DNA from: Actinomadura latina NBRC 106108
GTDB lineage: Bacteria > Actinomycetota > Actinomycetes > Streptosporangiales > Streptosporangiaceae
Assembly (NCBI RefSeq): GCF_001552195.1
Contig: NZ_BCQS01000008.1
Span: 62,001-126,000, forward strand
Length of the DNA: 64,000 bases
Reading direction: 5' to 3'
The position numbers were made by a program, and so were the translations under genes. This document shows, piece after piece, positions 23,712 through 33,175 of the stretch. Numbering within the stretch: the stretch's first letter is position 1; every line of letters starts with the position of its first letter. The notes under the pieces are model-generated. The model was not told the DNA's origin and ran no database searches. It saw only the letters and a program-made list of their open reading frames with translations.

Positions 23712-25193
23712 ATGGCCATCACGGAGGCTCCGGCGGTCGCTTCGCGCCGCTGGGCCGCGCTGTTCTTCATCGGGCTGGCCCAGCTCATGATCGTTCTGGA
23801 CGGCACAGTCGTGAACATCGCGCTGCCGTCAATCCAGCGGGATCTCGGCATCTCCGACGGCGACCGGCAGTGGATCATCACCGCGTACACGCTGGCGTTC
23901 GGCGGCCTGCTGCTGCTCGGCGGCCGGATCGCCGACTACACCGGGCGCAAGCGGACCTTCCTGGTCGCGCTGCTCGGCTTCGCCGGCGCTTCCGCGCTGG
24001 GCGGCGCGGCGTCCGGTTTCGAGATGCTGCTGGTCGCCCGTGCCCTCCAGGGCGCGTTCGGCGCCCTGCTCGGGCCGTCCGCGCTGTCGCTGCTGACGGT
24101 GATGTTCACCCGCCCGGCGGACCGCGCCAAGGCGTTCGGGATCTGGGGCGGCATCTCCGCCGCGGGCGGCGCGATCGGCCTGCTGGCGGGCGGGGCGCTG
24201 ACCGAGTACATGGACTGGCGCTGGTGCCTGTACATCAACATCCCGATCGCCCTGGTCGCGGTGGCCGGCGGGTACGCGATGCTGACCGAGTCGCGACGCG
24301 AGGGCAGGGCCAAGTTCGACATCCCCGGCGTGCTGCTCGTCACCGCTGGGCTGGTCGCGGTCGTGTACGGCACCGGCCGGGCCGAGTCGGACGGCTGGCG
24401 TTCGGCGACCGTCATCGGCCTGCTGGCCGCCGGGGCGGTGCTGCTCGCCGCGTTCGTCCTCGTCGAGCGCCGGGTGCCGGAGCCGCTGCTGCCGCCGCGC
24501 GTCATCGCCGACCGCACCCGCGGCGCCGCCTACCTGGGGGTGGGGCTGGCGGGGGCCGGCATGTTCGGGGCGTTCCTGTTCATGACGTACTACCTGCAGG
24601 TCGCCAAGGGCTACTCGCCGATCAGGACGGGCGTGGCCTTCCTCCCGATGGTCGTGACGGTGCTGGTGTCGGCCGGCGGGATCAGCGCCCGGCTGCTGCC
24701 CAGGGTCTCGCCGCGGGCGCTGATCGTCCCCGGCATGCTCATCAGCGCGTGCGGCATGCTCTGGATGCTCACCCTCGAACCCGGCACCGGGTACGCCCGG
24801 GGCGTGCTGGTCACGGGCGTCCTGTTCGGGTTCGGCGCGGGCATGATCATGCCGGTCGCCATGAACTACGCGACCCGCGGCGTCGACCCGGGCGACGCGG
24901 GCGTGGCGTCGGCGACCGTCAACGCGGCGCAGCAGGTCGGCAGCTCGATCGGCATCGCGTTCCTCAACACCATCGCCACCAGCGCGACCGTGGACTACCT
25001 CGCCTCGCACGGCAGGAGCCCCGCCGTCGCGAAGCAGGCACTGGTGGAGGGCTTCGGGACGGGCAGCGCCTGGGCCGCCGGGATCCTCGTGGCGGGCGCG
25101 CTGATCGTCGCCGTCCTGATGAACACCCCCCGCCCCGAGTCCGAGCCCGCCGCCGACGCCGAACCGAGCGTGCCGCAGCCCGCACACTCCTGA
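23712..25193 (+). CDS. MFS drug exporter (DHA2, EmrB/QacA type)
   Basis: 493 residues with 14 predicted membrane segments. Signature stretches are LMIVLDGTVVNIALPSIQ in helix 1, QWIITAYTLAFGGLLLLGGR, the DYTGRKR loop between helices 2 and 3, and the RALQGAFGALLGPSAL motif. Proton-driven export of drugs or metabolites is expected; the cargo is unknown. The ATG at 23712 follows GAAGAGG. It diverges from the ECF41 sigma factor gene, which may control it. Confidence 0.88.
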   Translation: MAITEAPAVASRRWAALFFIGLAQLMIVLDGTVVNIALPSIQRDLGISDGDRQWIITAYTLAFGGLLLLGGRIADYTGRKRTFLVALLGFAGASALGGAASGFEMLLVARALQGAFGALLGPSALSLLTVMFTRPADRAKAFGIWGGISAAGGAIGLLAGGALTEYMDWRWCLYINIPIALVAVAGGYAMLTESRREGRAKFDIPGVLLVTAGLVAVVYGTGRAESDGWRSATVIGLLAAGAVLLAAFVLVERRVPEPLLPPRVIADRTRGAAYLGVGLAGAGMFGAFLFMTYYLQVAKGYSPIRTGVAFLPMVVTVLVSAGGISARLLPRVSPRALIVPGMLISACGMLWMLTLEPGTGYARGVLVTGVLFGFGAGMIMPVAMNYATRGVDPGDAGVASATVNAAQQVGSSIGIAFLNTIATSATVDYLASHGRSPAVAKQALVEGFGTGSAWAAGILVAGALIVAVLMNTPRPESEPAADAEPSVPQPAHS

Positions 25194-25206
25194 TCCCCGG
25201 GACGGA

Positions 25207-25623
25207 TCACCCGGCGGCCGGCGCCGTCCGGGTGGTCCGTTCCGCCACGGTCTGCTGGAAGCGGGGGCATTCGGTGATGTCCTCGTGCTCGCAGCCCAAG
25301 GCGCCTTCGAGGAGTTCCAGCGACGCCTGCGCCGTGGCGATGCGGTGGCGGAGCGCCTCGGCCTCCCGCCGCAGCGTCTCCCGCCGCTTCCCGAGGTCGA
25401 AACCGGCCGTGAGCGTGCCGATGGCTTCGAGGGAGAGCCCGGCGTCCTTGGCGCGCAGGATGACCGCGACGCGCGTGAGGTCGGCGGCGGTGTAGCGGCG
25501 CCGCCCGGCGGCGTCGCGGGCGGGGGCGAGCAGCCCCACCGACTCCCAGTGGCGCAGGACGTGGGTGGCGAGGCCGAAGCGCCCGGCGAGGGCGCCGATG
25601 CTCATCTGCCCGCTTGACTTCAT
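25207..25623 (-). CDS. MerR family transcriptional regulator
   Basis: About 138 residues from ATG 25623; an internal ATG at 25605 (MSIGALAGRF) is equally plausible. The MerR winged helix is clear: SIGALAGRFGLATHVLRHWE, GLLAPARDAAGRRRYTAADL, then an antiparallel coiled-coil helix. The C-terminal part has two cysteines (GCEHEDITECPRF), possibly a metal or redox site. It diverges from a methyltransferase gene by only 28 bp, and its start codon lies inside the candidate operator. Confidence 0.9.
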   Translation of the reverse strand: MKSSGQMSIGALAGRFGLATHVLRHWESVGLLAPARDAAGRRRYTAADLTRVAVILRAKDAGLSLEAIGTLTAGFDLGKRRETLRREAEALRHRIATAQASLELLEGALGCEHEDITECPRFQQTVAERTTRTAPAAG

Positions 25624-25644
25624 GTCGACATTAACTCGCATGCT
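25614..25644 (+). promoter_or_regulatory. MerR-type promoter with 19-bp spacer
   Basis: TTGACT (25614-25619), a 19-bp spacer and CATGCT (25639-25644). The spacer contains the perfect palindrome ATGTCGACAT (25621-25630 region). An over-long spacer holding a dyad is the classic layout of MerR-activated promoters. The expected transcription start coincides with the methyltransferase ATG at 25652, giving a leaderless mRNA. Confidence 0.6.
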
Positions 25645-25651
25645 GGCGTCC

Positions 25652-26422
25652 ATGACCAGCGACACAGAGAAGGCGCGCGACTCGACGGACGCCCTCATCC
25701 GGATGCTCGACGCGGCCGAGAACCTGCAGGCCGCCGTCGACCTGCGGCTCCACTCCTACGACCTGCTCGGCGCCGGACCCGGGACGTCCGTGGTGGACGT
25801 GGGCTGCGGCGCCGGGCGGGCCGTCGCGGAACTGGCCGGACGAGGCGTGGACGCCGTCGGCGTCGACCCGGACGAGAAGATGATCGCCGTCGCCCGCAGC
25901 CGGTGGCCCGACGCCGATCTCCGCCCCGGAGGCGCGTACGACCTGCCGCTCTCCGACGCGTCCATGGACGGCTACCGGGCCGACAAGGTTCTCCACATCC
26001 TCGCCGAACCGGAACGCGCGCTGGCCGAGGCCCGCAGGGTCCTGACGCCCGGAGGACGGATCGTCCTCGTCGGCCAGGACTGGGACACCATCGTCATCGA
26101 CTCCGGCGACCCGGCCCTCACCCGCACCATCGTCCACGCCCGCGCCGACCTGGTGACCGATCCGCGCTCCGTGCGCCGCCAGCGCAACCTGCTGCTGGAC
26201 GCCGGCTTCCGCGACGTGGCGGTCGAGGTGCGCACCGGCGTGTTCACCGGGCCGACGATGCTGCCGATGCTCGAAGGAATGGCCGAGAGAGCGCGTGCCG
26301 GCGGCGCCGTCACGGACGAGCAGGCCAACGGCTGGCTCGCCGACCAACGCAGCCGAGCCGAGGCCGACCGCCTCTTCCTGGCCCTTCCCCTGTTCGTGGC
26401 GGCCGCGACCGCACCCCGCTAG
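25652..26422 (+). CDS. SAM-dependent class I methyltransferase
   Basis: 256 residues from ATG 25652. The SAM-binding motif I is SVVDVGCGAGRAVAEL (near 43-58), followed by VDAVGVDPDEKMIAVA and the motif around LSDASMDGYRADKVLHI. ARRVLTPGGRIVLVGQDWD near 130 is motif III. It resembles ubiquinone/menaquinone- or small-molecule-type methyltransferases; the acceptor is unknown. The divergent MerR regulator probably controls it. Its stop codon shares CTAG with the convergent 5'-nucleotidase gene. Confidence 0.88.
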   Translation: MTSDTEKARDSTDALIRMLDAAENLQAAVDLRLHSYDLLGAGPGTSVVDVGCGAGRAVAELAGRGVDAVGVDPDEKMIAVARSRWPDADLRPGGAYDLPLSDASMDGYRADKVLHILAEPERALAEARRVLTPGGRIVLVGQDWDTIVIDSGDPALTRTIVHARADLVTDPRSVRRQRNLLLDAGFRDVAVEVRTGVFTGPTMLPMLEGMAERARAGGAVTDEQANGWLADQRSRAEADRLFLALPLFVAAATAPR

Positions 26423-28233
26423 AAGACGGGGGTGTCGTCGCGGGTCAGGTGCCAGTTCTCCGTGTGGAAGGTGGCGGGGTCGATGGTGCCGGCGGCGGAG
26501 GCGTATTCGACTATCGCCTCGCGGATCGCCACCTGCGCGTTGTAGACCACCGGGGCCGTGGTGATGTGGGGGAAGCCTCCTCCGCTTGACTGGCGGTAGT
26601 TGTTGACCGCCACTACGAACTGCTGGTCGTCCGCTACCGGGGCTCCGTTGTAGGTCATGCCGGTGATCCGGGAGCCTTCTGGTTTGGCGATGTCGACGTT
26701 GTAGGCGACGCCGGAGAACTGGTCGTAGTTGTAGTCGGGACGGTTGTTGGCGTTCGTCCAGGAGGCCGGGTCGACGGGGGCGTCCGCCGCGACCTGCTTG
26801 AAGTACTGGGCGGAGTACTCCAGGTAGTCCTTGATCTGCGAGCCCGTGAGGATGCTGGCCAGGAGGGTGTTGTCGTAGATGTAGAGGCCCGCGATGTCCC
26901 TGATGGTGACCTTGCCGGCGGGGAAGGTGGCGGCCCGGCTGAAGGGCGCCGCGATCGACACCACGGGGAGCGACGCGTGTTCCGAGCCGGCCAGCGCGGC
27001 CTTCACCTTCTCGGTCTGGACGAGGTGGACGTAGTCGAGGATCGCGGTGTCCTTCCAGCAGGATTCCGCGGCGGACATCTCCTCGGTCGAGGTCGCCACT
27101 TCCTTGTTCACGTAGGCCACTACCGCGTCGTGCTGCTTCTTGACCAGGGTGACCAGGTGCGGGTCCTCTTGGACGGTGTTCGAGTTCACCGTGGTCGCCG
27201 ACTTGTCGGTGACCTTCCAGCGGCCGCGCGAGTGGGTGAGGGTGAGGTCGAAGATGGAGAGGCGCTCGCCCCAGCACTTCGGCTCGCTCATCACGACCGT
27301 CCGGCCGGTGGCCTTGTTGGTGACGAAGCGTTCCGGGATCTCCAGGTGGGCGTGCCCGAACAGGATGGCGTCGATGCCGGGGACCTGCTCGGCGACCAGG
27401 GCCGCCGCGTTCTCGATGGGGAGCGCGTCACCGTAGGAGGACGTCCCGCTGTCGCCGGAGTGGGCGCTGATGATCACGACGTCGGCGCCGCGGGCGCGGA
27501 TGACCGGGACCCAGCGGCGCGCGGTCTCCACCAGGTCCAGGAAGTCGAGCTTGCCGGAGACGTTGGCCTTGTCCCAGATCGCGATGCCCGGGTTTGTCAG
27601 GCCGAGGAGGCCGACGCGGATCGGCGGGTAGCCGCGGACGTGCATCTTCTTGATGATGTACGGGCGGTAGGCGGGACGCTGCGTTCCCGTGTGGACGGCG
27701 TTGGCGGCCAGTGCCGGGGCGTCCATCTGGCTGATCCACGTGTTCAGGAACGGGATGCCGTAGTTGAACTCGTGGTTGCCGAGCGCCACCGCGTCGTAGC
27801 CGATGGCGTTCATCTGGCGGGCCATCGGGTGCGTCCCGCCGGTCTCGGTGATCGGCTCGACGGTGGCGTAGTAGAAGCCCAGGGGAGTGCCCTGGATGGT
27901 GTCGCCGGCGTCGAAGAGCAGGGTGCGGTCGCGTCCGCGGGCGGCGCGGACCTCGTTGACGAGGCTGGAGACGCGGGCCAGGCCGACCGTGTTCCCGTCG
28001 CGGTCGCTGTACTCGGCGTCCTTGTAGTAGTCCCAGTTGACCGCGTGGCTGTGGATGTCGGACGTGCCCATCACGGTGATCGTCACCGACCGGCCGTGCG
28101 GCGCCGCCGAGGCCGTGCCCGGCCAGCCGGCGACGGCGAGGGCGCTCGCGGCGGTCAGGCCGCCGAGGACCTGCCGGCGGCTGACCCCGTCCGGGACCCG
28201 GCACGAGCACCAGCGGGGCTGTGGATTCTGCAT
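26419..28233 (-). CDS. Tat-exported 5'-nucleotidase/2',3'-cyclic phosphodiesterase
   Basis: 604 residues from ATG 28233. The N-terminus has a twin-arginine signal (VSRRQVLGGLTAASALAVAG, near 18-37), so it is exported folded. The metallophosphatase domain shows GTSDIHSH, LLFDAGDTIQG, ALGNHEFNYG, IISAHSGDS and LFGHAHLEIP. The C-terminal 5'-nucleotidase domain shows YIYDNTLLASILTG and YSAQYF, plus VAVNNYRQSSGGGFP, which binds the base. It probably scavenges phosphate and nucleosides outside the cell. SD GGAAGGA lies ten bases upstream. Confidence 0.92.
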   Translation of the reverse strand: MQNPQPRWCSCRVPDGVSRRQVLGGLTAASALAVAGWPGTASAAPHGRSVTITVMGTSDIHSHAVNWDYYKDAEYSDRDGNTVGLARVSSLVNEVRAARGRDRTLLFDAGDTIQGTPLGFYYATVEPITETGGTHPMARQMNAIGYDAVALGNHEFNYGIPFLNTWISQMDAPALAANAVHTGTQRPAYRPYIIKKMHVRGYPPIRVGLLGLTNPGIAIWDKANVSGKLDFLDLVETARRWVPVIRARGADVVIISAHSGDSGTSSYGDALPIENAAALVAEQVPGIDAILFGHAHLEIPERFVTNKATGRTVVMSEPKCWGERLSIFDLTLTHSRGRWKVTDKSATTVNSNTVQEDPHLVTLVKKQHDAVVAYVNKEVATSTEEMSAAESCWKDTAILDYVHLVQTEKVKAALAGSEHASLPVVSIAAPFSRAATFPAGKVTIRDIAGLYIYDNTLLASILTGSQIKDYLEYSAQYFKQVAADAPVDPASWTNANNRPDYNYDQFSGVAYNVDIAKPEGSRITGMTYNGAPVADDQQFVVAVNNYRQSSGGGFPHITTAPVVYNAQVAIREAIVEYASAAGTIDPATFHTENWHLTRDDTPVF

Positions 28234-28467
28234 GACGCACCGTTCCTTCCGGAGGGGACGGCAGAACGATAGGCCCGCGGATCGGCGTCGATGCCGGTGG
28301 AATCCGCCGATCCTGGAGGGGGATCGTTGGCACTCCACTCCAATGCCGAGCACCTCGAAAGGGGAGCGGCGCGCGTCCGAAACTCCGCGCCGAGAGTGTG
28401 TGGCCTGGGTCACACGGGACGCTTGATGTCCCAGTAAGTGACTCTTAAACCAGTTCCTTCCCTTTTC

Positions 28468-28484
28468 GACACTGTTGCCGTGTC
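28468..28484. promoter_or_regulatory. Dyad GACAC-N7-GTGTC in the 28234-28618 intergenic region
   Basis: This 385-bp region separates the divergent 5'-nucleotidase gene and the acyl-CoA operon. It is locally A/T rich around 28430-28520 (TAATTAAG near 28503). A possible TTGATG-N17-TAAACC promoter lies just before the dyad. The dyad sits about 135 bases upstream of the operon's first ATG and is a candidate operator. No small gene was found in the region. Confidence 0.35.
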
Positions 28485-28618
28485 TGGCGTTTCATGTTCC
28501 TCTAATTAAGACATTGTCCGGTTGCGGATCGCTCCTGGCCGATTCCGCGCCGCCGCCATCTAGCCGCCCAGCCACCGACGACGCACGCACGCCAACGCAG
28601 CGACAGCGGAGGGTACGG

Positions 28619-30208
28619 ATGCGCAAGGAGACGCTGGAGAGCTTCGTCCTCGGGGACGTCCTCCGGTCACAGGCGCAGGTTCACCGAAGGCAGACGTTTC
28701 TCAAGTTCCGGGACGGCGAGGTCAGCTACGGCGAGGTGGACGCCGCCGCCGACCGGCTGGCACGGTCCCTCGCCGGGGCCGGTATCGGACGCGGCGACCA
28801 CGTGGGCGTGATGCTGCCCAACTGCGCCGACCTCGTCCATCTCGTGTTCGCGCTGGCTCGGCTCGGCGCGGTGGCCGTGCCGATCAACATCGCGTACAAG
28901 GGCGACCTGCTGCGGCACGTCCTGGACAGCTCCGATTCGGGCTGGCTCATCATCGACGGGCCGTACGCGGAGCGGGTCGCCGATGTCGCGGAGAGGCTGC
29001 CGAAGCTCAGGGGCGTGCTCGTGCGCGACGCCGCCGGGGCCGGTGTCCTGGTCGACCTGCTGGGCAAGCCGGCACGCGAGCTGAACTCCCTGCCGGACGA
29101 GGGCGGCACGGTCGATGTGAAGGTCGGCTTCGGGGACCTTCAGGCGATCATGTACACGTCCGGGACGACCGGGCCGTCCAAGGGCGCGATGGTCCCGCAT
29201 GCGCTGGCGCTGACCTGCGCGTACGACTCGCTCGACTTCCTCGACCGGTGGGGCAAGACGATCTACTGCCCGCTGCCGCTGTTCCACGCGGCGGCGCTCT
29301 GGGACGGCATGCTGTCGGCCCTGCTGGGCGGCGGCTCGATCGCCATCGTCGAGCGGTTCAGCGCGTCCAGGTTCTGGGACGACGTGCGCCGCTTCGACGC
29401 CCAGGTCTGCATGAGCGTGTTCTCGATGATCCCGATCCTGCTGAACCGGCCCCCGACGTCGCGGGACCGCGACCACCGGCTGGAAACGTTCTACATGGGC
29501 AAATCCAACCTCGACGAGCCGATGCGGGAGCGGTTCGGCGTCCGGTCGGTGGAGACCTACACCAGCACGGAGGCGGGCATCGCGACCGGCAGCCCGTACG
29601 GGGAATGGCGGGTCGGCTCGTGCGGGCAGGCGCACGAGGAGCGCTTCCACGTCGCCGTCGTGGACGAGCAGGACCGGGAGGTCGGGCCGGGAGAGCCCGG
29701 CGAGCTGGTGCTGCGGCCGAAGCAGCCGTTCGTCCTCACGACCGGCTACTACGGCAACTGGGAGGCGACCACCCATTGCTTCCGGAACATGTGGTTCCAC
29801 ACCGGGGACCGGGTATGGCGTGACGACGACGGGTATTTCTACTTCCTTGACCGCATGAAGGACGCCATCCGCCGGCGCGGGGAGAACATCTCGGCCTTCG
29901 ACCTGGAGACCGAGATCAACCAGCATCCGGCGGTGCTGGAGTGCGCCGCGATCGGCGTGCCCTCGGAGCTGGAGGACGAGGACATCAAGGTGTCGATCGT
30001 CGTGCAACCGGACACCGGGCTCGACCCGGAGGAGCTGGCCGCCTACTGCCGGGAGCGGCTGCCGCGCTCGATGGTCCCCCGCTACGTCGAGTTCGTGGAC
30101 GCCCTGCCGCGCACCCCCACCGACAAGGTCGCCAAGTACAAGCTGCGCGCGCAGGGCGACTCCGGCATCACCGAGACGACCTTCGACCTGGAGGTGGGCG
30201 GCCGGTGA
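28619..30208 (+). CDS. Acyl-CoA synthetase (AMP-forming)
   Basis: 529 residues of the ANL family. The phosphate-binding loop MYTSGTTGPSKGAMV is near 178-192, TYTSTEAG near 315, WFHTGDRVWRDDDGYFYFLDRMKD near 400-423 (hinge Asp and Arg), and the catalytic lysine lies near the end in TPTDKVAKYKL. The overall style is closest to CaiC-like carnitine/crotonobetaine-CoA ligases, but the substrate is not established. First gene of a five-gene operon. The ATG at 28619 has GGAGGG upstream; the stop overlaps the next GTG. Confidence 0.88.
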   Translation: MRKETLESFVLGDVLRSQAQVHRRQTFLKFRDGEVSYGEVDAAADRLARSLAGAGIGRGDHVGVMLPNCADLVHLVFALARLGAVAVPINIAYKGDLLRHVLDSSDSGWLIIDGPYAERVADVAERLPKLRGVLVRDAAGAGVLVDLLGKPARELNSLPDEGGTVDVKVGFGDLQAIMYTSGTTGPSKGAMVPHALALTCAYDSLDFLDRWGKTIYCPLPLFHAAALWDGMLSALLGGGSIAIVERFSASRFWDDVRRFDAQVCMSVFSMIPILLNRPPTSRDRDHRLETFYMGKSNLDEPMRERFGVRSVETYTSTEAGIATGSPYGEWRVGSCGQAHEERFHVAVVDEQDREVGPGEPGELVLRPKQPFVLTTGYYGNWEATTHCFRNMWFHTGDRVWRDDDGYFYFLDRMKDAIRRRGENISAFDLETEINQHPAVLECAAIGVPSELEDEDIKVSIVVQPDTGLDPEELAAYCRERLPRSMVPRYVEFVDALPRTPTDKVAKYKLRAQGDSGITETTFDLEVGGR

Positions 30209-31437
30209 ACTGGGACGACACGCCGGAGCAGGCCGCCTTCCGCGAGGAGGTCCGGGCCTTCATCAAGGAGAGGTTCCCCGCTTCGTACCGTCCGGCCGGG
30301 GACGAGGAGCAGAGCCTCGAACCCGAGGACGTCGCGGGCTACAACTGGCCCGTCGACCGGGTGTCCGATGATCCGGGACGGCGGGACGGGGCCAGGGCGT
30401 GGGCCGCGGCGCTGGCCGAGCGAGGCTGGATCGCGCCGCACTGGCCGGCGGAGTACGGCGGCGCCGGGCTGTCGCCGCTGGAGGAGTTCGTCCTGCACGA
30501 GGAGATGATGCGGGCGCGGGTGCCGGTCGTGAACGGCATCGGCGCGTTCCTCCTCGGCCCGACGCTGCTGGTGCACGGCACCGAGGATCAGAAGGCCCGG
30601 CATCTGCCGCCGATCGCTTCGGGGCAGGCGGCGTGGGCGCAGGGGTTCTCCGAGCCGGGGTCGGGCTCCGACCTGGCCTCGCTGCGGACGCGAGCCGTCC
30701 GGGACGGCGACGTCTACGTCGTGGACGGCCAGAAGGTGTGGACGTCCCTCGGGCAGTACGCCGACTGGCTGTTCGTCCTGGTCCGTACTGATCCGGATGC
30801 GGAGAAGCCGCACCGCGGCATCACGTTCCTGCTCATCGAGGTGGACGCGCCCGGCGTGACGATTCGTCCGATCACCGACATCCGCGGCGCGGCGCCGTTC
30901 TGCGAGATCTTCTTCGAGGGCGTCCGGGTGCCGGTGGCGAACCGGGTCGGCGAGGAGAACCGCGGCTGGTACGTCGCGATGTCCGCGCTGGGCTTCGAGC
31001 GGGCGGGGATCGGCGCCACGATCAAGTACGAGCAGGCGCTCGCCGAGCTGGTGACCTACCTGCGCTCCCCGGAGGGACGGCGGTTCGCCCGGAACACGCC
31101 CGCGATCCGGCAGGAGATCGCGCGGCGCCAGACGGAGATCCGTGTGCTGTACAACCTGGCCCGCTACACCGTGTCGAAGCAGGCGGCGGGGGACGAACCC
31201 GACTTCGAGGCGTCCATCAACCAGCTGTTCGGCGCCGAACTGCACCAGCGGCTCGCCCGCACGGGCGCGCGCGCGTTCGGGCGGTCCGCCGCACTTTGGG
31301 AGCGAGAGAACGCCCCACTCAACGCCACGTTCACCCACATGTGCCGCGACTCGGTGGCGTCCACCTTCCTGGGCGGCACCACCGAGATCCAGCGCAACGT
31401 CATCGCCACCCGGGGCCTGAACCTGCCCCGCAGCTAA
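30205..31437 (+). CDS. Acyl-CoA dehydrogenase, large-subunit type
   Basis: 410 residues. GWIAPHWPAEYGGAGLSPLE, AQGFSEPGSGSDLASLRTRA, GQKVWTSLGQYADWLFVLVRT and the C-terminal STFLGGTTEIQRNVIATRGL mark the acyl-CoA dehydrogenase fold with FAD. The sequence style matches dehydrogenases that work as heteromers in steroid and branched-acid breakdown. The start is a GTG overlapping the ligase stop (GTGA). A second, shorter member ends the same operon, so the two may form a heteromer. Confidence 0.88.
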   Translation: MNWDDTPEQAAFREEVRAFIKERFPASYRPAGDEEQSLEPEDVAGYNWPVDRVSDDPGRRDGARAWAAALAERGWIAPHWPAEYGGAGLSPLEEFVLHEEMMRARVPVVNGIGAFLLGPTLLVHGTEDQKARHLPPIASGQAAWAQGFSEPGSGSDLASLRTRAVRDGDVYVVDGQKVWTSLGQYADWLFVLVRTDPDAEKPHRGITFLLIEVDAPGVTIRPITDIRGAAPFCEIFFEGVRVPVANRVGEENRGWYVAMSALGFERAGIGATIKYEQALAELVTYLRSPEGRRFARNTPAIRQEIARRQTEIRVLYNLARYTVSKQAAGDEPDFEASINQLFGAELHQRLARTGARAFGRSAALWERENAPLNATFTHMCRDSVASTFLGGTTEIQRNVIATRGLNLPRS

Positions 31438-31458
31438 CACCAGGAGGAGCGAACCCGT

Positions 31459-32217
31459 ATGCCCGACGAGAACGCCTACGAGACCGTCGACCTGCGGATC
31501 GAGGAGCGAGTCGCCTGGCTGACCCTGAACCGGCCGGACAAGCTGAACGCTCTCACGCCCACCACCATGACGGAGCTGCGCGACATCTTCACCCGCGTCG
31601 ACGACGACGAGGACGTCTGCGTGGTGGTGCTGCGCGGCGCCGGCGAGCGCGCGTTCTGCGCCGGGATGGACCTGGCCTGGTCGGAGAAGCTGACCCCGCG
31701 CGAACGGATCGAGCAGGGCCGGCTCGGCGAGAAGACGTTCGCGATGATGGAGCGGACGTCCGTACCGGTGATCGCGGCAGTGCACGGGTACGCGGTCGGC
31801 GGCGGACTGGAACTGGCGCTCGCCGCCGACTTCATCATCGCGTCCGACAACGCGAAGATGGGGCTGGTCGAGATCACCCTGTCGGCCCGCCCGCCCTACC
31901 GGCCGAAGATGACCGAGGACGGCGACCCCGACCAGCCCGAGTTCGGCGGGTCGGCGCCCGGCTGGGGCGGCGTGAAGCGGCTGCCGGAGCGCATCGGCAA
32001 GGCCCGCGCCAAGGAGCTGCTGTTCACCGGGGCGCGGATCGGCGCCGACCGCGCGCTGCAGCTCGGCCTGGTCAACGACGTGTATCCGGCGGACGAGTTC
32101 GACAAGCGGATCGGCGAGCTGGCCGAGCGCATCGCCGCGATGAACCGCTACAACCTGCGCCTCGTCAAGGAACTCGTCACCTACGGCTACGACTGGATCG
32201 AGCCGCACCCGAGCTAG
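31459..32217 (+). CDS. Enoyl-CoA hydratase/isomerase family protein
   Basis: 252 residues of the crotonase fold. AWLTLNRPDKLNALTP near 17-32, AFCAGMDLAW near 67 (oxyanion hole), and VHGYAVGGGLELALAADFIIAS near 108-129 are the family markers. The usual catalytic Glu-containing segment PEI...G is altered to VEITLSARPPYRP, and an insert near 140-165 adds EDGDPDQPEF, so the reaction may not be simple hydration. The ATG has GGAGGAG upstream. Confidence 0.85.
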   Translation: MPDENAYETVDLRIEERVAWLTLNRPDKLNALTPTTMTELRDIFTRVDDDEDVCVVVLRGAGERAFCAGMDLAWSEKLTPRERIEQGRLGEKTFAMMERTSVPVIAAVHGYAVGGGLELALAADFIIASDNAKMGLVEITLSARPPYRPKMTEDGDPDQPEFGGSAPGWGGVKRLPERIGKARAKELLFTGARIGADRALQLGLVNDVYPADEFDKRIGELAERIAAMNRYNLRLVKELVTYGYDWIEPHPS

Positions 32218-32236
32218 GCCGTGATTAGGAGGACCC

Positions 32237-33175
32237 GTGCAGATCTATCGCATCGATCATGTCGCGCAGGTGACCCACGACCTCGACGCGCAGGTCGCGC
32301 TGCTGTCCGGGCTGTTCGGGTTCCGGCGCGTCCGGAGCTGGGACAACCCGGGCGAGGGCGTGCGCGGCGCCCGGCTGGAGATCCCCGGCAGCCGCGGCCA
32401 GGCGTGGGAGGTCGTCTCCCCGTCCGGCGACGGCTCCGCGTTGCAGACCTGGCTGGACGAGCATGGCGGACGCCCCGGGCTGCATCACGTCGGCGCCGAG
32501 GTGCCCGATCTGGAGGCCGTCCAGGCGGAACTCGAAGTGCGCGGCATCAAGCCGACCGACGGGGCACGAGGACGGTGGCTGGAGGCGTCGCTGAGCCCGC
32601 CCGAGGCCGGCCCCGGCGTCCTGTGGCGGCTCCGAGGGCCCGGCAGCCTGGACATGTGCGGCGATTCTTCCGCTTCGTCCGTCGAGACGGGCTCCTCGGA
32701 CGGGCCCTCCCTCGGCATCGTGGCGCTCGACCACATCTGCCAGGCGTTCCACGACCGCGACGCGCTCGCCCACTGGTACCACGAGCTGGCGGGGTTCGTG
32801 CAGGTGTGGCGGACGGCCGACGAGGAACATCCCGACATGGCCGACCTCGTCCTGAACATCCCCGGCTCGGCGATCTGCTGGGAAGTGATCATGCCGCGCG
32901 GCGAGGACTCGTTCATCGAGAAGTTCCTCGCCAAGGGCGGCCCCGGCGCCCACCACGTCACGTTCGAGGTCTCCGACTGGGACGCGGCGATGGCGGCCTG
33001 CGAGCACCACGACACGCCGACGTTCGATGACGAGGAGGGCGTCACCGACGGCGCGGCCTGGAAGCACACGTTCATCCATCCGAAGAAGACCGGCGGCGTC
33101 CTCGTCCAGCTGTTCTGGGAGGAACGGCCTGGTGTTTGGGTCCGCTCTGACAAGGTGCCGCCGCCATGGACCTGA
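32237..33175 (+). CDS. Two-domain VOC superfamily protein
   Basis: 312 residues made of two vicinal-oxygen-chelate modules. The first (about 1-130) has RIDHVAQVTHD and LHHVGAEVPD, the second (about 155-305) has ALDHICQAFHD and GAHHVTFEVSD. Paired His and Glu residues would bind one metal per module, as in methylmalonyl-CoA epimerase or extradiol dioxygenases. Its place between a hydratase and a dehydrogenase suggests action on a CoA thioester or its product. It starts at GTG 32237 (GGAGGA). The end overlaps the next gene by ten bases. Confidence 0.78.
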   Translation: MQIYRIDHVAQVTHDLDAQVALLSGLFGFRRVRSWDNPGEGVRGARLEIPGSRGQAWEVVSPSGDGSALQTWLDEHGGRPGLHHVGAEVPDLEAVQAELEVRGIKPTDGARGRWLEASLSPPEAGPGVLWRLRGPGSLDMCGDSSASSVETGSSDGPSLGIVALDHICQAFHDRDALAHWYHELAGFVQVWRTADEEHPDMADLVLNIPGSAICWEVIMPRGEDSFIEKFLAKGGPGAHHVTFEVSDWDAAMAACEHHDTPTFDDEEGVTDGAAWKHTFIHPKKTGGVLVQLFWEERPGVWVRSDKVPPPWT

